From the NCBI GenBank assembly GCA_004195045.1, contig SGBC01000004.1:233175-297174 (forward strand): DNA of 64,000 nucleotides. Reading direction: 5' to 3'. Source of the stretch: Candidatus Acididesulfobacter guangdongensis. GTDB taxonomy: Bacteria; SZUA-79; Acidulodesulfobacterales; Acidulodesulfobacteraceae. Positions within the stretch are counted from its first letter, which is position 1. Each line of letters begins with the position of its first letter. Positions 8,932 through 17,507 of the stretch are shown piece by piece. The notes beneath the pieces were generated by a model. The model searched no databases. It saw only the letters and a program-made list of their open reading frames with translations, and was not told the origin of the DNA. The translations under genes were made by a program, and so were the position numbers.

Positions 8932-9108
8932 TTAATCCTGCAATAGAAAGTTATCTACTCGGAAAAGGTGTCAGATTAATTTTTTTGCAAATATTTTCTT
9001 TGTTAATTAAACTATTTCATATGCAAAAAAATAAAATCTGACACCTTTTCCTTATATTTTGCTTAACCGAGCAAAGAAATGCATAAATATTTTCTATTGC
9101 AGGATTAA
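8932..9108. repeat. ctgcaatagaaa element (element B), copy 1, interrupted
   Basis: Terminal inverted repeats ttaatcctgcaatagaaa (8932-8949) and its complement ending at 9108 bound a copy of the 75-bp element found intact at 59505-59579. This copy is split after ttat (8954) by 102 extra bases holding the 91-bp palindromic repeat plus 6 left and 5 right flanking bases, and resumes at ttttgctta. Confidence 0.75.
8961..9051 (-). repeat. 91-bp palindromic repeat, copy 2 (nested in element B)
   Basis: Same length and terminal 17-bp inverted repeats as the copy at 7166-7256, in reverse orientation, with only a few substitutions in the centre. It lies 42 bases after the diguanylate cyclase stop codon and could act as its terminator hairpin. 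It sits inside another repeat element, direct evidence that it inserted there. Confidence 0.85.
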
Positions 9109-9218
9109 AGAAATATTCTTATATTGAAAAAAACAGTTGAATAAAGTAATATATAATCTGAAATAACTATAAATAAACTAAATATAAAATAAACTATAAA
9201 ATAAACGAGGATATAAAT

Positions 9219-10340
9219 ATGGGTATTAATATTCCCAAAGAAACGCCAGTGAATGCGGGGCAGAATATATTAGAAGTCGGACAGAACAAAATGGAGCTTG
9301 TTGATTTCAGACTTTTTAGTATTAATGAGCAGCCCAATGCGGTATTTGACAAAATTATAAGCAATAAATCAAAAGCAGGTTTGTCCGATTTATCCGATTC
9401 TTCACGCAACGACGGTTCGTCAGAACAGCAAGGTTTAGCATCCGATAAAAGCGGCTATTCCAGAGAAAGCAGCTTAAAGCTTTCGTTGGAGGAATACGGA
9501 GACGAAATAAATGAAGGAATATACGGAATAAATGTAGCCAAAGTCATTGAAATCATTAAAATGCCGGAAGATATTTCTGAAGTTCCCAATAGTAATGAAT
9601 TTATAGAAGGAATGTTTAATCTGAGAGGTTTTGTTGTTCCTTTAGTTAATCTGCCAAAATGGATGGGGTTAGCGGAACCGGAAAATTTAAAAAAGAAAAA
9701 TTTTAAAGTTATTATTACAGAATTTAATAAAGTCAAAGTCGGCTTTATTGTCCATGAAACTACAAGAATAAGGCGTGTGTCGTGGGTTGATATCAATAAA
9801 ACTGAATTGTCGTCAGTTTCTCAAGAAGATTCAAAAGTTACCGGTATAATAAAAATAGAAAATGATGATTTGCTTCTTTTGTTAGATTTTGAATCTATCG
9901 TTGATGAACTTGGATTTTATAAAAAAGAGATAGGTGAAATAGATGCGGAAAAGAAGGAGATTGCAAGCGATATAAATGTTCTTATAATTGACGATTCTTC
10001 AACCGCAAGAAAAATGGTAAATAACGCCCTCTTGAAAGAAGGGTTTAAAACAATTATGGCGGAAAACGGAAAAGAAGCGCTTGATGTCGTCTATTCAGGA
10101 AAATATAATATTAATGCTATAATCTGCGATGTTGAGATGCCGGTCATGGATGGTTATACTTTCACCAAAACTATGAAGGCTGATGACAAGTACAGAGATA
10201 TACCAATCATAATGCATACTTCCCTCAGCGGAACGGAAAACGAATCTAAAGGTAAATCCTCCGGTGCCGATTTGTATATTGTTAAATTTGACCCTGTTGA
10301 ATTCAACAAAGCAATTAAGACAGTGCTAAAATTAGATTGA
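9219..10340 (+). CDS. cheV: CheV-type chemotaxis coupling protein (CheW-REC)
   Basis: A 373-residue protein with an N-terminal CheW-like domain (about residues 22-232) and a C-terminal receiver domain (about 252-373). The receiver keeps all key residues: acidic pair D258-D259, phospho-acceptor D304, T334 and K356. CheV couples receptors to CheA and is itself phosphorylated, probably for adaptation. The CheW part is split by a Ser/Asp-rich insert at about residues 40-90 (LSDLSDSSRNDGSSEQQG), placed between the first strand and the EINEGIYGINVAKV strand. The ATG has a cgagga site upstream. No cheA/cheY genes are nearby. Confidence 0.88.
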   Translation: MGINIPKETPVNAGQNILEVGQNKMELVDFRLFSINEQPNAVFDKIISNKSKAGLSDLSDSSRNDGSSEQQGLASDKSGYSRESSLKLSLEEYGDEINEGIYGINVAKVIEIIKMPEDISEVPNSNEFIEGMFNLRGFVVPLVNLPKWMGLAEPENLKKKNFKVIITEFNKVKVGFIVHETTRIRRVSWVDINKTELSSVSQEDSKVTGIIKIENDDLLLLLDFESIVDELGFYKKEIGEIDAEKKEIASDINVLIIDDSSTARKMVNNALLKEGFKTIMAENGKEALDVVYSGKYNINAIICDVEMPVMDGYTFTKTMKADDKYRDIPIIMHTSLSGTENESKGKSSGADLYIVKFDPVEFNKAIKTVLKLD

Positions 10341-10384
10341 TATTATAGAGAATAGATATAATAGCGAATAGAGGGCTATTTATT

Positions 10385-11098
10385 TTGGAAATAAAAAAGC
10401 GTGTTTTTTTTATAACAGGAACAGATACGGATGTCGGCAAAACATTTGTGAGCTCCTTAATAATTAATGGCTTAAAATATTACGGCAAAAAAACTGGATA
10501 TTTGAAGCCTATAGAAACAGGGGTTAAATTAAATTGCGACGGCTCAAAGAAATATATTGACAGTTTTTTTGTTAAAAAACAATCAGATATAAAGGAAAGT
10601 TTAGAGGAGATATGTCCGTTTACTTTTGAACATCCTTTATCTCCGCACGCTGCAGCTAAATTTGAAAATAAATCGATTTGCATTAAAGATATTTTGTATA
10701 GTTTTTACGATTTGCAGAGCAATTACGATATTTTAATAGTTGAGGGAGCCGGAGGTATGCTTGTGCCGCTTAAAAAAGGGCATTTTATGATAGATATTGC
10801 CAGATATATAGATGCTGAAGTTATAATAGTCAGCAGAGCAGGTCTTGGAATGCTGAACCATACGTTACTGAGCATTGATTATGCTAAAAATAACAATATT
10901 AAACTTGCAGGCATTGTTATAAATAATGCAAGAAATGAAACAGATGAAAGCGTATTCTCAAATAAAGAGGTGTTGAGGGAATTTACCGATGTGCCGATAA
11001 TCGGAGATATTCCGTATTTTTCGGTTGATGAACGGAAAAATTTTATCTATTTAAAAGCATTGCTTTTAAATTATATAGATTTTGACAGTATATTATGA
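10385..11098 (+). CDS. bioD: dethiobiotin synthetase
   Basis: A 237-residue ATP-dependent enzyme closing the ureido ring of dethiobiotin from 7,8-diaminopelargonate and CO2. The P-loop TGTDTDVGKT (about residues 12-21) is the BioD signature; GYLKPIETG and VEGAGGMLVPL are the other family blocks. The start is a TTG at 10385; no ATG lies before the P-loop. It follows cheV by 44 bases with no obvious terminator. The partner bioA lies far away at 59690, so biotin genes are scattered here. Confidence 0.92.
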   Translation: MEIKKRVFFITGTDTDVGKTFVSSLIINGLKYYGKKTGYLKPIETGVKLNCDGSKKYIDSFFVKKQSDIKESLEEICPFTFEHPLSPHAAAKFENKSICIKDILYSFYDLQSNYDILIVEGAGGMLVPLKKGHFMIDIARYIDAEVIIVSRAGLGMLNHTLLSIDYAKNNNIKLAGIVINNARNETDESVFSNKEVLREFTDVPIIGDIPYFSVDERKNFIYLKALLLNYIDFDSIL

Positions 11099-11263
11099 TA
11101 AAATAAACTATAAGGTCGGAGTGTCATCATGCTGCTGCTCGAGTTGAGAGCTGTGGCTTTTTCATTTAACTTTTTAGTTGTTTTTTCACTTTACTTTTAT
11201 ACTATATTTTGCAGATAAATGTATGTTCATATTTTTCTATTGCTATTACAATAAGGATTTATT

Positions 11264-12034
11264 ATGAAATTTGGAAGATTTAGGCATAAAAAAGGGGAGA
11301 TGAAAACATATTACGGAACGTTATCCCCTGAAGGAACATTCGTCAACGTCATAGAAGACTTTGATTTTTGCGATATTGATTATACAGGCAGACAGTATGA
11401 ATTAACCGAGCTTGAATATTTGCCTCCTGTTCAGCCTACTAAAATTGTCGCTGTCGGTTTAAATTATAAGAATCATGCGCAGGAAATGCAAAAAAAATTA
11501 CCGGAGGAACCTCTTCTTTTTATTAAACCGTCATCCAGTATTATACCTCATCTCGGCAGTATAGTAATGCCGGCTGCTTCAAAAAGGGTTGATTATGAAT
11601 CTGAGCTGGCGGTAGTTATAGGTAAAACTGCAAAAAATGTTAAAAAATCAGACGCTAAAGATTTTATATTCGGTTATACCTGCTTAAATGACGTCACGGC
11701 ACGGGATTTACAGGCTAAGGATATTCAATATACCAGAGCTAAAGGATTTGATACTTTTGCTCCTGTAGGTCCTTATATAGAAACAGAAATAGACAATCCC
11801 TCTAATCTTGCAATTAAAGGCTATTTAAATGCGGAATTAAAGCAATCTTCTAATACGTCAGACCTCATATTCAGCCCTTTTGAATTAGTTGAATTTGTCT
11901 CAGGCATTATGACGCTTTATCCGGGGGACATTATTTCTACCGGAACTCCCGCAGGGATTGGGACGTTAAATCACAAAGACATATTTGAAATTGAAATAGA
12001 AAATATCGGCACATTAAAAAACTTCGTAGAATGA
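11264..12034 (+). CDS. fumarylacetoacetate hydrolase family protein
   Basis: A 256-residue FAH-fold enzyme. KIVAVGLNYKNHAQEM opens the catalytic domain; metal ligands are expected in DYESELAVVIG (E-x-E) and in the ND of TCLNDVTARDLQ; FAPVGPYIET and PGDIISTGTPAGIG are the later family blocks. Relatives act as 2-hydroxyhepta-2,4-diene-1,7-dioate isomerases, acylpyruvases or oxaloacetate tautomerases; the substrate here is unknown. An aagga site precedes the ATG. The 165 bases upstream show no gene. Confidence 0.88.
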   Translation: MKFGRFRHKKGEMKTYYGTLSPEGTFVNVIEDFDFCDIDYTGRQYELTELEYLPPVQPTKIVAVGLNYKNHAQEMQKKLPEEPLLFIKPSSSIIPHLGSIVMPAASKRVDYESELAVVIGKTAKNVKKSDAKDFIFGYTCLNDVTARDLQAKDIQYTRAKGFDTFAPVGPYIETEIDNPSNLAIKGYLNAELKQSSNTSDLIFSPFELVEFVSGIMTLYPGDIISTGTPAGIGTLNHKDIFEIEIENIGTLKNFVE

Positions 12035-12131
12035 AATTAAACGAATCAAAACGAAACGCATAAATAATCTAAAAATGCCTCAGAAAACAATATTTTTAAA
12101 ATTGTTAACTAATTAGGAGAAGATAATACTG

Positions 12132-13316
12132 ATGAAACATACAGACGCTGCTGACCAAAGTTCATTTAAATTTTCTGAAAGACTAAATAAGCTTCCCATT
12201 TATCTTTTTGCCGAGATTGACAGGCTAAAGCAGGAAGTTAAAGCCAAAGGGGTAGATATTATCAGTTTCGGTATCGGCGACCCCGATTTGCCCACGCCAA
12301 AAGCTATCGTGAATGTATTGAAAGAAGAAAGCGAGATAGATATAAATCAAAAGTATCCTTCCTATGAAGGTCTTTTAAAATTCAGAGAATCTGCCGCAAA
12401 TTGGTATAGTAAAAGATTTAACGTTTCGTTGGACCCGCAAACGGAGGTTCTTTCTTTGATAGGTTCAAAAGAAGGGATAGGGCATCTTCCTCTGGCTTTC
12501 GTTAATCCCGGAGATATTGTTCTTGTTCCTGATCCGGGTTATCCTGTTTATAATGCCGGAACTATTTTTGCAGGCGGTATTCCTTATGTTATGCCTCTTA
12601 AACAGGAAAATGATTTTCTGCCGGATTTTTCTATAATTCCTGAAGACGTGCTTAAGAAGGCTAAGATTATGTTTTTAAATTATCCCAATAATCCTACTTC
12701 TGCTAAAGCCGATAAGTTTTTCTTCAATGAAGTGGTCAAACTTGCAAAAAAATATAGTTTTATAGTAGCGCATGATTTTGCATATTCTGAAGTGTTTACG
12801 GGAGATACCGAGCCTGAATCGTTTTTATCCGTCAAAGGAGCAAAAGACGTAGGTATTGAGTTTCATTCCCTTTCTAAGACATTTAATATGACAGGATTCA
12901 GAATAGGTTTTGTTTGCGGAAATAAGCAAGTTTTAAGCGGACTGGGAGCGGTAAAGACGAATATGGATTCCGGCGTGTTTCAGGCAATTCAGCTGGCAGG
13001 CGCATACGGTTTAGATAATGAACTTGAAGTTATTAAAGAGAATAATAAAATATACAGAAAGAGAAGAGAACTTCTTATTGAAGGACTTGAACATCTCGGT
13101 TATGATGTTTATAAATCAGATGCAACTTTTTATGTATGGACAAAAGTTCCTGCAGCAGGCGTATCATCGAAGGATTTTGCCATGTCGCTGCTTAACGATA
13201 AAGGAATTGTCGTAACCCCCGGCTCAGGTTTCGGCGAGTACGGCGAAGGATATATAAGATTCTCGCTAACCATAAGCGAAGACCGTATAAAAGAAGCTCT
13301 TGAAAGAATGGCATAA
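12132..13316 (+). CDS. dapL: LL-diaminopimelate aminotransferase (DapL-type)
   Basis: A 394-residue class I PLP aminotransferase. FGIGDPDLPTP, KYPSYEGLLKFRESAANWY, PDPGYPVYN, NYPNNPTSA and the PLP lysine K249 in SLSKTFNMTGFRIGF match the DapL group, which converts tetrahydrodipicolinate directly to LL-diaminopimelate for lysine and peptidoglycan. General aspartate-type aminotransferases are close relatives, so the exact substrate is inferred. An agga ribosome site lies about 10 bases before the ATG. It is followed by short tandem repeats and then folK on the same strand. Confidence 0.82.
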   Translation: MKHTDAADQSSFKFSERLNKLPIYLFAEIDRLKQEVKAKGVDIISFGIGDPDLPTPKAIVNVLKEESEIDINQKYPSYEGLLKFRESAANWYSKRFNVSLDPQTEVLSLIGSKEGIGHLPLAFVNPGDIVLVPDPGYPVYNAGTIFAGGIPYVMPLKQENDFLPDFSIIPEDVLKKAKIMFLNYPNNPTSAKADKFFFNEVVKLAKKYSFIVAHDFAYSEVFTGDTEPESFLSVKGAKDVGIEFHSLSKTFNMTGFRIGFVCGNKQVLSGLGAVKTNMDSGVFQAIQLAGAYGLDNELEVIKENNKIYRKRRELLIEGLEHLGYDVYKSDATFYVWTKVPAAGVSSKDFAMSLLNDKGIVVTPGSGFGEYGEGYIRFSLTISEDRIKEALERMA

Positions 13317-13340
13317 CTGACATTACAGCGTAAATACAGA

Positions 13341-13427
13341 ACATAAATACAAAGTATGCAAATAAAAGCATAAATAAAATACAAAGTATAAATATAAAAA
13401 ACATAAATACAAAGTATAAATATAAAA
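13341..13427. repeat. imperfect tandem repeats between dapL and folK
   Basis: Three imperfect copies of acataaatacaaagtat, two of them extended to acaaagtataaatataaaa, lie head to tail at about 13341-13357, 13369-13400 and 13401-13427. The array ends immediately before the folK start codon, so it is in the folK leader. Simple slippage is the likely origin. Confidence 0.6.
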
Positions 13428-13433
13428 CATCAC

Positions 13434-14258
13434 ATGGATGTTTATCTGGGTTTAGGAAGCAATTTAGGCAACAAAGAAGTCAATTTAATTAATGCTATTT
13501 CATTAATAAATTTAATAAAATTAAATAACGGAGGAGTTTTAAAATTAATTAAAGCTTCGAGGGTATATAAAACTTCTCCGGTGGGTTTTAGCGAAGATGA
13601 ATGCAAAAAAGGTGTTATTCCTGTATTTTTAAATTGCGTTGTTCTTTATAAATATGAAAATAAAATTGATAATAACTGCATCTGCAGCGACTACCTTACT
13701 ACCGGCAGCAGCTATTCTGATGCCAAACCTAATCAATCGGCACTTAATTTAAGCAATGACTATCTTACCGACAGCGACTGTTCTGACGATAACAGCTGGA
13801 TTATTAAAAGCGCTGAAATTTCTGAACTTGATGATAATGATAAAATAATGACAGATTATGCTCATCGTGATTACGAGAATATCGGTAGTGATTTGTTATT
13901 TAAAATTAAAAATATTGAGAAACTGATAGGCAGGAAGTTTGATTATAAAAATGAAGGCAAGGATTTATTTATTAAATATCGTCCAAGAGAAATAGATATC
14001 GACATACTTCTGCTTGACGAAAGGATTTTTTCGCATCCGCATCCTCCTGTATTAAATATACCTCATAAAGAGTTAAAAAATCGTAAATTTGTTTTGCAAC
14101 CATTATTAGATATAGATGAAAACATCACCGACCCATTAACTAAAAAATTATATAAAAATATACTCTCCGATTTTATCGAAACAGAAGAAGGCAAATCTCA
14201 ATTCATTGAACCATACGGTGTTTTCAGCGATAACTATTTAATGATTAATAAGATATAA
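13434..14258 (+). CDS. folK: 2-amino-4-hydroxy-6-hydroxymethyldihydropteridine diphosphokinase with large insert
   Basis: Transfers pyrophosphate from ATP to hydroxymethyl-dihydropterin in folate synthesis. YLGLGSNLGNKE at the N-terminus, ASRVYKTSPVGF, FLNCVV and the C-terminal catalytic block YRPREIDIDILLLDE are diagnostic. At 274 residues it is about 100 longer than usual. The excess is mainly a Ser/Asp/Asn-rich stretch at about residues 80-150 (for example SDYLTTGSSYSDAKPNQS, SDDNSWII) between FLNCVV and the helix FKIKNIEKLIGRKF, plus a short C-terminal tail. The catalytic parts look intact, so the enzyme is probably functional. No folate gene is adjacent. Confidence 0.88.
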   Translation: MDVYLGLGSNLGNKEVNLINAISLINLIKLNNGGVLKLIKASRVYKTSPVGFSEDECKKGVIPVFLNCVVLYKYENKIDNNCICSDYLTTGSSYSDAKPNQSALNLSNDYLTDSDCSDDNSWIIKSAEISELDDNDKIMTDYAHRDYENIGSDLLFKIKNIEKLIGRKFDYKNEGKDLFIKYRPREIDIDILLLDERIFSHPHPPVLNIPHKELKNRKFVLQPLLDIDENITDPLTKKLYKNILSDFIETEEGKSQFIEPYGVFSDNYLMINKI

Positions 14259-14567
14259 GTTATAACAACAAATAATTTAGACAAATAAATAATTAAGTAA
14301 GCAATTAGTAACTAACTAAATAAAAAAAGAACTTAATAATCAAAGAAATCTAATTGAGATCTCGCGTAAACAGCTGCTCATATTAATATTAAGACAATAT
14401 ATTATTGTTTCCTGTAAACGCCTATAGCCTTGACAGCCGTTCTATTTGTTATACTTAAACTATATATAAACATAACTATAAATGCGATAGTCCCAATTAG
14501 ATTAAGATAATTTTTTATAATCAAAATAATTAAAATAATCAAATAATAATTATAAAATTTTAGAACG
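14259..14567. other. intergenic region between convergent genes
   Basis: 309 AT-rich bases between the convergent folK and speH genes. A ttgaca (14430-14435) and a tatact (14450-14455) are only 14 bases apart, too close for a normal promoter. I see no hairpin terminator, ORF or repeat. Confidence 0.3.
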
Positions 14568-14975
14568 CTAACGAGCGACTAGCTTCTCTTCGCAAACTAC
14601 TTTATGCGGCAGCTTTTGGTCATACATTGAAATGAGACCTCTTTTGACCTCCATCATTTGCGGTTCTAAAGACCCGAATCTTTCAATTAAAAATTGAGCA
14701 GCTACCTGCGGTTTAATTATATCCCCGCATGTAAAAATATCAACCGCAGCGTAATCATACTCAGGCCATGTATGAATAGACAGATGCGACTCGGCAATTA
14801 TGACCATTCCGCTGATACCGAACGGATTAAATTCGTGAAACTTATGTTCTACTATTGTAGCTTTTGCATTTACCGCAGCATCAAGCATAGCTGTCTCTAC
14901 AAATTGTAAATCAGCAAGAATATACGGCTTGCATTTTTTTAACTCCAAAAGCAGGTGTATCCCAAGAGAATTCAT
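14568..14975 (-). CDS. speH: S-adenosylmethionine decarboxylase proenzyme
   Basis: A 135-residue class 1B AdoMetDC, which decarboxylates SAM to give the aminopropyl donor for spermidine. The self-cleavage site is E62-S63 in AESHLSIHTWPE; S63 becomes the pyruvoyl group. H68 and C83 are the conserved processing/catalytic residues (HTWPE, DIFTCGD). Length is normal for the bacterial form. A good ribosome site (ggagg) lies just upstream of the ATG at 14975. No spermidine synthase gene lies beside it. Confidence 0.95.
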   Translation of the reverse strand: MNSLGIHLLLELKKCKPYILADLQFVETAMLDAAVNAKATIVEHKFHEFNPFGISGMVIIAESHLSIHTWPEYDYAAVDIFTCGDIIKPQVAAQFLIERFGSLEPQMMEVKRGLISMYDQKLPHKVVCEEKLVAR

Positions 14976-15092
14976 TTTTTTTCAACCTCCATATACATTA
15001 TATTAAAAAATAAAAGCACGATTTTTTATTATATTGCATACAGATAAAAATGCAAGAAGAATTTGTTAAAAAAATATATTTTTTTAAGTTTT

Positions 15093-17441
15093 TTAATTTA
15101 AAACAATAATGCTTCCGGCAACGCCGTTAAGTTTTCCGTTAAATCTTAATAGTCTGACGGGATTATATGAGCCGGAGTTTGGATTAATTTCATATAGTGT
15201 TTTATAAAAAATGCCATGTTTTAAAACGTTGTTGATAAAAAATAAATCTCCGCTGCTGTTTTCAGATAAATTGCCGATATAGCCTCTGATGCTTGCGATA
15301 TTTTTTACAGACGGCTTAACCGTATTTTCATATTTGTTTGCATATTTGTGTTTTAGATAGCGCTGTTTAATTCTTAGCCTCAGTATATTATTATAAACAT
15401 ATCCGTTGTGAAAGGAATGTTTTAGCGCCCATAAGGTATTTTTATATCCGGAGACTATCGGCATTGTTGAAGAGAATTTACCAGAAATTGCATATAAACG
15501 CTTAATATATTGATTGTTTAATCTTTTATTTAAATATTTGTTTTTAATTTCTTCAATATAATTTACAGCGCTCCCGTTTTTAAATTTTAGTCCGCTCAGC
15601 AGCAAATTACCGTTTTTATCGAAAGTCAGATAAGAAACATAGTTTTTAAGCAGCATTTTTTTCTGCAGAGACATAGTATGATTATTATTTATTTTAATTT
15701 TGCACAAGTAATTATTGAATGTATTTTTAGCGTATGAATATAAATACGAAATGACCCATAAGGTATTATTTCTATTGTTTACAGCAAGATTGCTCAGTAT
15801 TCCTGAATTTCTCTGTTTTATAGTCAAACATTTTTTTATATCGGTTTTATTAAAATTTTTTGACAATTTTGATAATGAGTAAACGCTTCTGATATATGTT
15901 CCTTTTAGATTTCTAACATCGGAGAAGAATAATTTATTTTTTTTACCGGATGCTTTAGACAGTATATCTATTTTTCCGCCGTAGTTAATTCCGCTGGTGA
16001 GTATAACTTTTTTAAAAAAATTATAGCCGGTGTTATTTCGGTTTGTTTTAAATTTAAAATAAACTAATGAGGTAACCGGCACGTCTTGAAATGTCATACT
16101 GTTGTCGACATATATAAACTTTAATTTTAAGGGCATATCAGGCATATCTGAGCTATTCTTTCTATAGCTATCAATAGCAGGATAAGCAAAATCGGTATTT
16201 TTATGAAGGTGTCTGCTCTTATTCTTATTCTTATTATTCTTATTCAGTAAAGAGATCACCTTTATAGAGTTTCTTTTATTAAGTAAATAATATTTTAAGA
16301 AATTTTTATCAGGTATAAAATTTTTAATTTTTGGATGCAGGTAATTTTTTTGTTTAAAAGCCGGTTTAATATGCGTATTTTTAATCACATCTACCATTGT
16401 GCCGTAGTTTATCTGTTTCCAGATTATCCACGCATTTCTTAAAGGAAGTTCTAAGCAGCCTAGGCTTTTATTGATGCCGTACATGCCTCTCGGAAATCCG
16501 TGTATTGCTTCTCCAAAATCAAAATAGTTTATAAAAGGAATATTTTTATCGTCATACGGCTGATGCCAAGGCGTTTTGCCCGACATAGTGGCTTCAAAAT
16601 AGCGTTCGTAGACCGGAAATATCCCGTTGTATGTCGGCGCATCGAAAACACCGGTATTAACAAATGAAACTAAAATATTTTTTCCGTTTTTCCATAAATG
16701 CAGTGTTTTTGGAAAGGTTTTGTCAGCCCATACGACGGTCAAACCGTATTTATTTGTTTTATGATTTCTTAAATCTTTAAAAGCAGTTTTCCATACATTT
16801 TCATTAATTCTTCCGGTTATCCTGAGTTTGTTCTGATGCTGAAAATTCATTGCAGCGCCTTCCAATATAGCTGAAAAGTAATCCGGTTTCCAATCTTTTA
16901 TAAAACTATCCGGCAGATTTTTCCAGCGCCATTTCCATCTGCAATATCTGTTATGTTCATATTTAATATAGATATAATTTTTACCGATGTCGGCGGCGCT
17001 AAAGGGAATACATTCTATCGGCAGATAATTTAACTTAGACATTATTACGCTGAATAAATTATTTCCTTTTCTATATATGCCGTGATAAAGATAGGGATAT
17101 ATAAAATTAGCCGGCATAGTGATTTTTAAACTATTTCTATGTCTGTATATATTATTAATACCATTGGTTTGCGGTTTGATTATACTCTTATTGTCGGTAG
17201 AAGCAGTATGAACGGCAGCGTCAGTCTGCTTAATTGTTGTTTCAGTTAAAGATTTTGCAGATTTTATTTTAAATATCGAAAGCGTAAAATTTTTTAAAGG
17301 AACGAATATGTTTTTCTTAAAGGTATATCTGAGTGGTTTATTGAGCATGAATGCAATAGAAGAGCCTGTTAAAAAAAATATTATAAAAATAAAAATAATT
17401 ATAAATAATTTTTTTTTAATATTTTTCCGATTGTTGTTCAT
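15093..17441 (-). CDS. L,D-transpeptidase (YkuD) with long C-terminal repeat-like domain
   Basis: A 782-residue basic protein with one N-terminal membrane anchor (about 11-31), so envelope-located. Residues about 190-223 (ILEGAAMNFQHQNKL.ITGRINENVW) resemble a peptidoglycan-binding-1 helix bundle. Residues about 232-353 form a YkuD catalytic domain with H314-G315 and the nucleophile C329 in SLGCLEL. Such enzymes make 3-3 peptidoglycan cross-links or attach proteins to it. The remaining 400 residues are unusual: segments such as NNTLWVISYLYS, FDKNGNLLLSGL, KNTLWALKHSF and SGDLFFINNV look like blades of a beta-propeller. Unusually Lys/Asn-rich. It begins 66 bases after the chemoreceptor gene upstream. 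Confidence 0.75.
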   Translation of the reverse strand: MNNNRKNIKKKLFIIIFIFIIFFLTGSSIAFMLNKPLRYTFKKNIFVPLKNFTLSIFKIKSAKSLTETTIKQTDAAVHTASTDNKSIIKPQTNGINNIYRHRNSLKITMPANFIYPYLYHGIYRKGNNLFSVIMSKLNYLPIECIPFSAADIGKNYIYIKYEHNRYCRWKWRWKNLPDSFIKDWKPDYFSAILEGAAMNFQHQNKLRITGRINENVWKTAFKDLRNHKTNKYGLTVVWADKTFPKTLHLWKNGKNILVSFVNTGVFDAPTYNGIFPVYERYFEATMSGKTPWHQPYDDKNIPFINYFDFGEAIHGFPRGMYGINKSLGCLELPLRNAWIIWKQINYGTMVDVIKNTHIKPAFKQKNYLHPKIKNFIPDKNFLKYYLLNKRNSIKVISLLNKNNKNKNKSRHLHKNTDFAYPAIDSYRKNSSDMPDMPLKLKFIYVDNSMTFQDVPVTSLVYFKFKTNRNNTGYNFFKKVILTSGINYGGKIDILSKASGKKNKLFFSDVRNLKGTYIRSVYSLSKLSKNFNKTDIKKCLTIKQRNSGILSNLAVNNRNNTLWVISYLYSYAKNTFNNYLCKIKINNNHTMSLQKKMLLKNYVSYLTFDKNGNLLLSGLKFKNGSAVNYIEEIKNKYLNKRLNNQYIKRLYAISGKFSSTMPIVSGYKNTLWALKHSFHNGYVYNNILRLRIKQRYLKHKYANKYENTVKPSVKNIASIRGYIGNLSENSSGDLFFINNVLKHGIFYKTLYEINPNSGSYNPVRLLRFNGKLNGVAGSIIVLN

Positions 17442-17507
17442 TGTCGATATCGCTCAGCGCCATTATAATTTTTATTTGTTTTTATTTATTATTATTTACT
17501 GCTATTA

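Noticed and set aside
13434-14258. Fusion of FolK with a second enzyme domain
   Set aside because: The extra 100 residues are Ser/Asp/Asn-rich with no motif; they look like an insert within one domain, not a second enzyme.
14430-14455. Promoter with ttgaca and tatact near folK/speH
   Set aside because: The spacer is only 14 bases and it points into the 3' end of the convergent speH gene.
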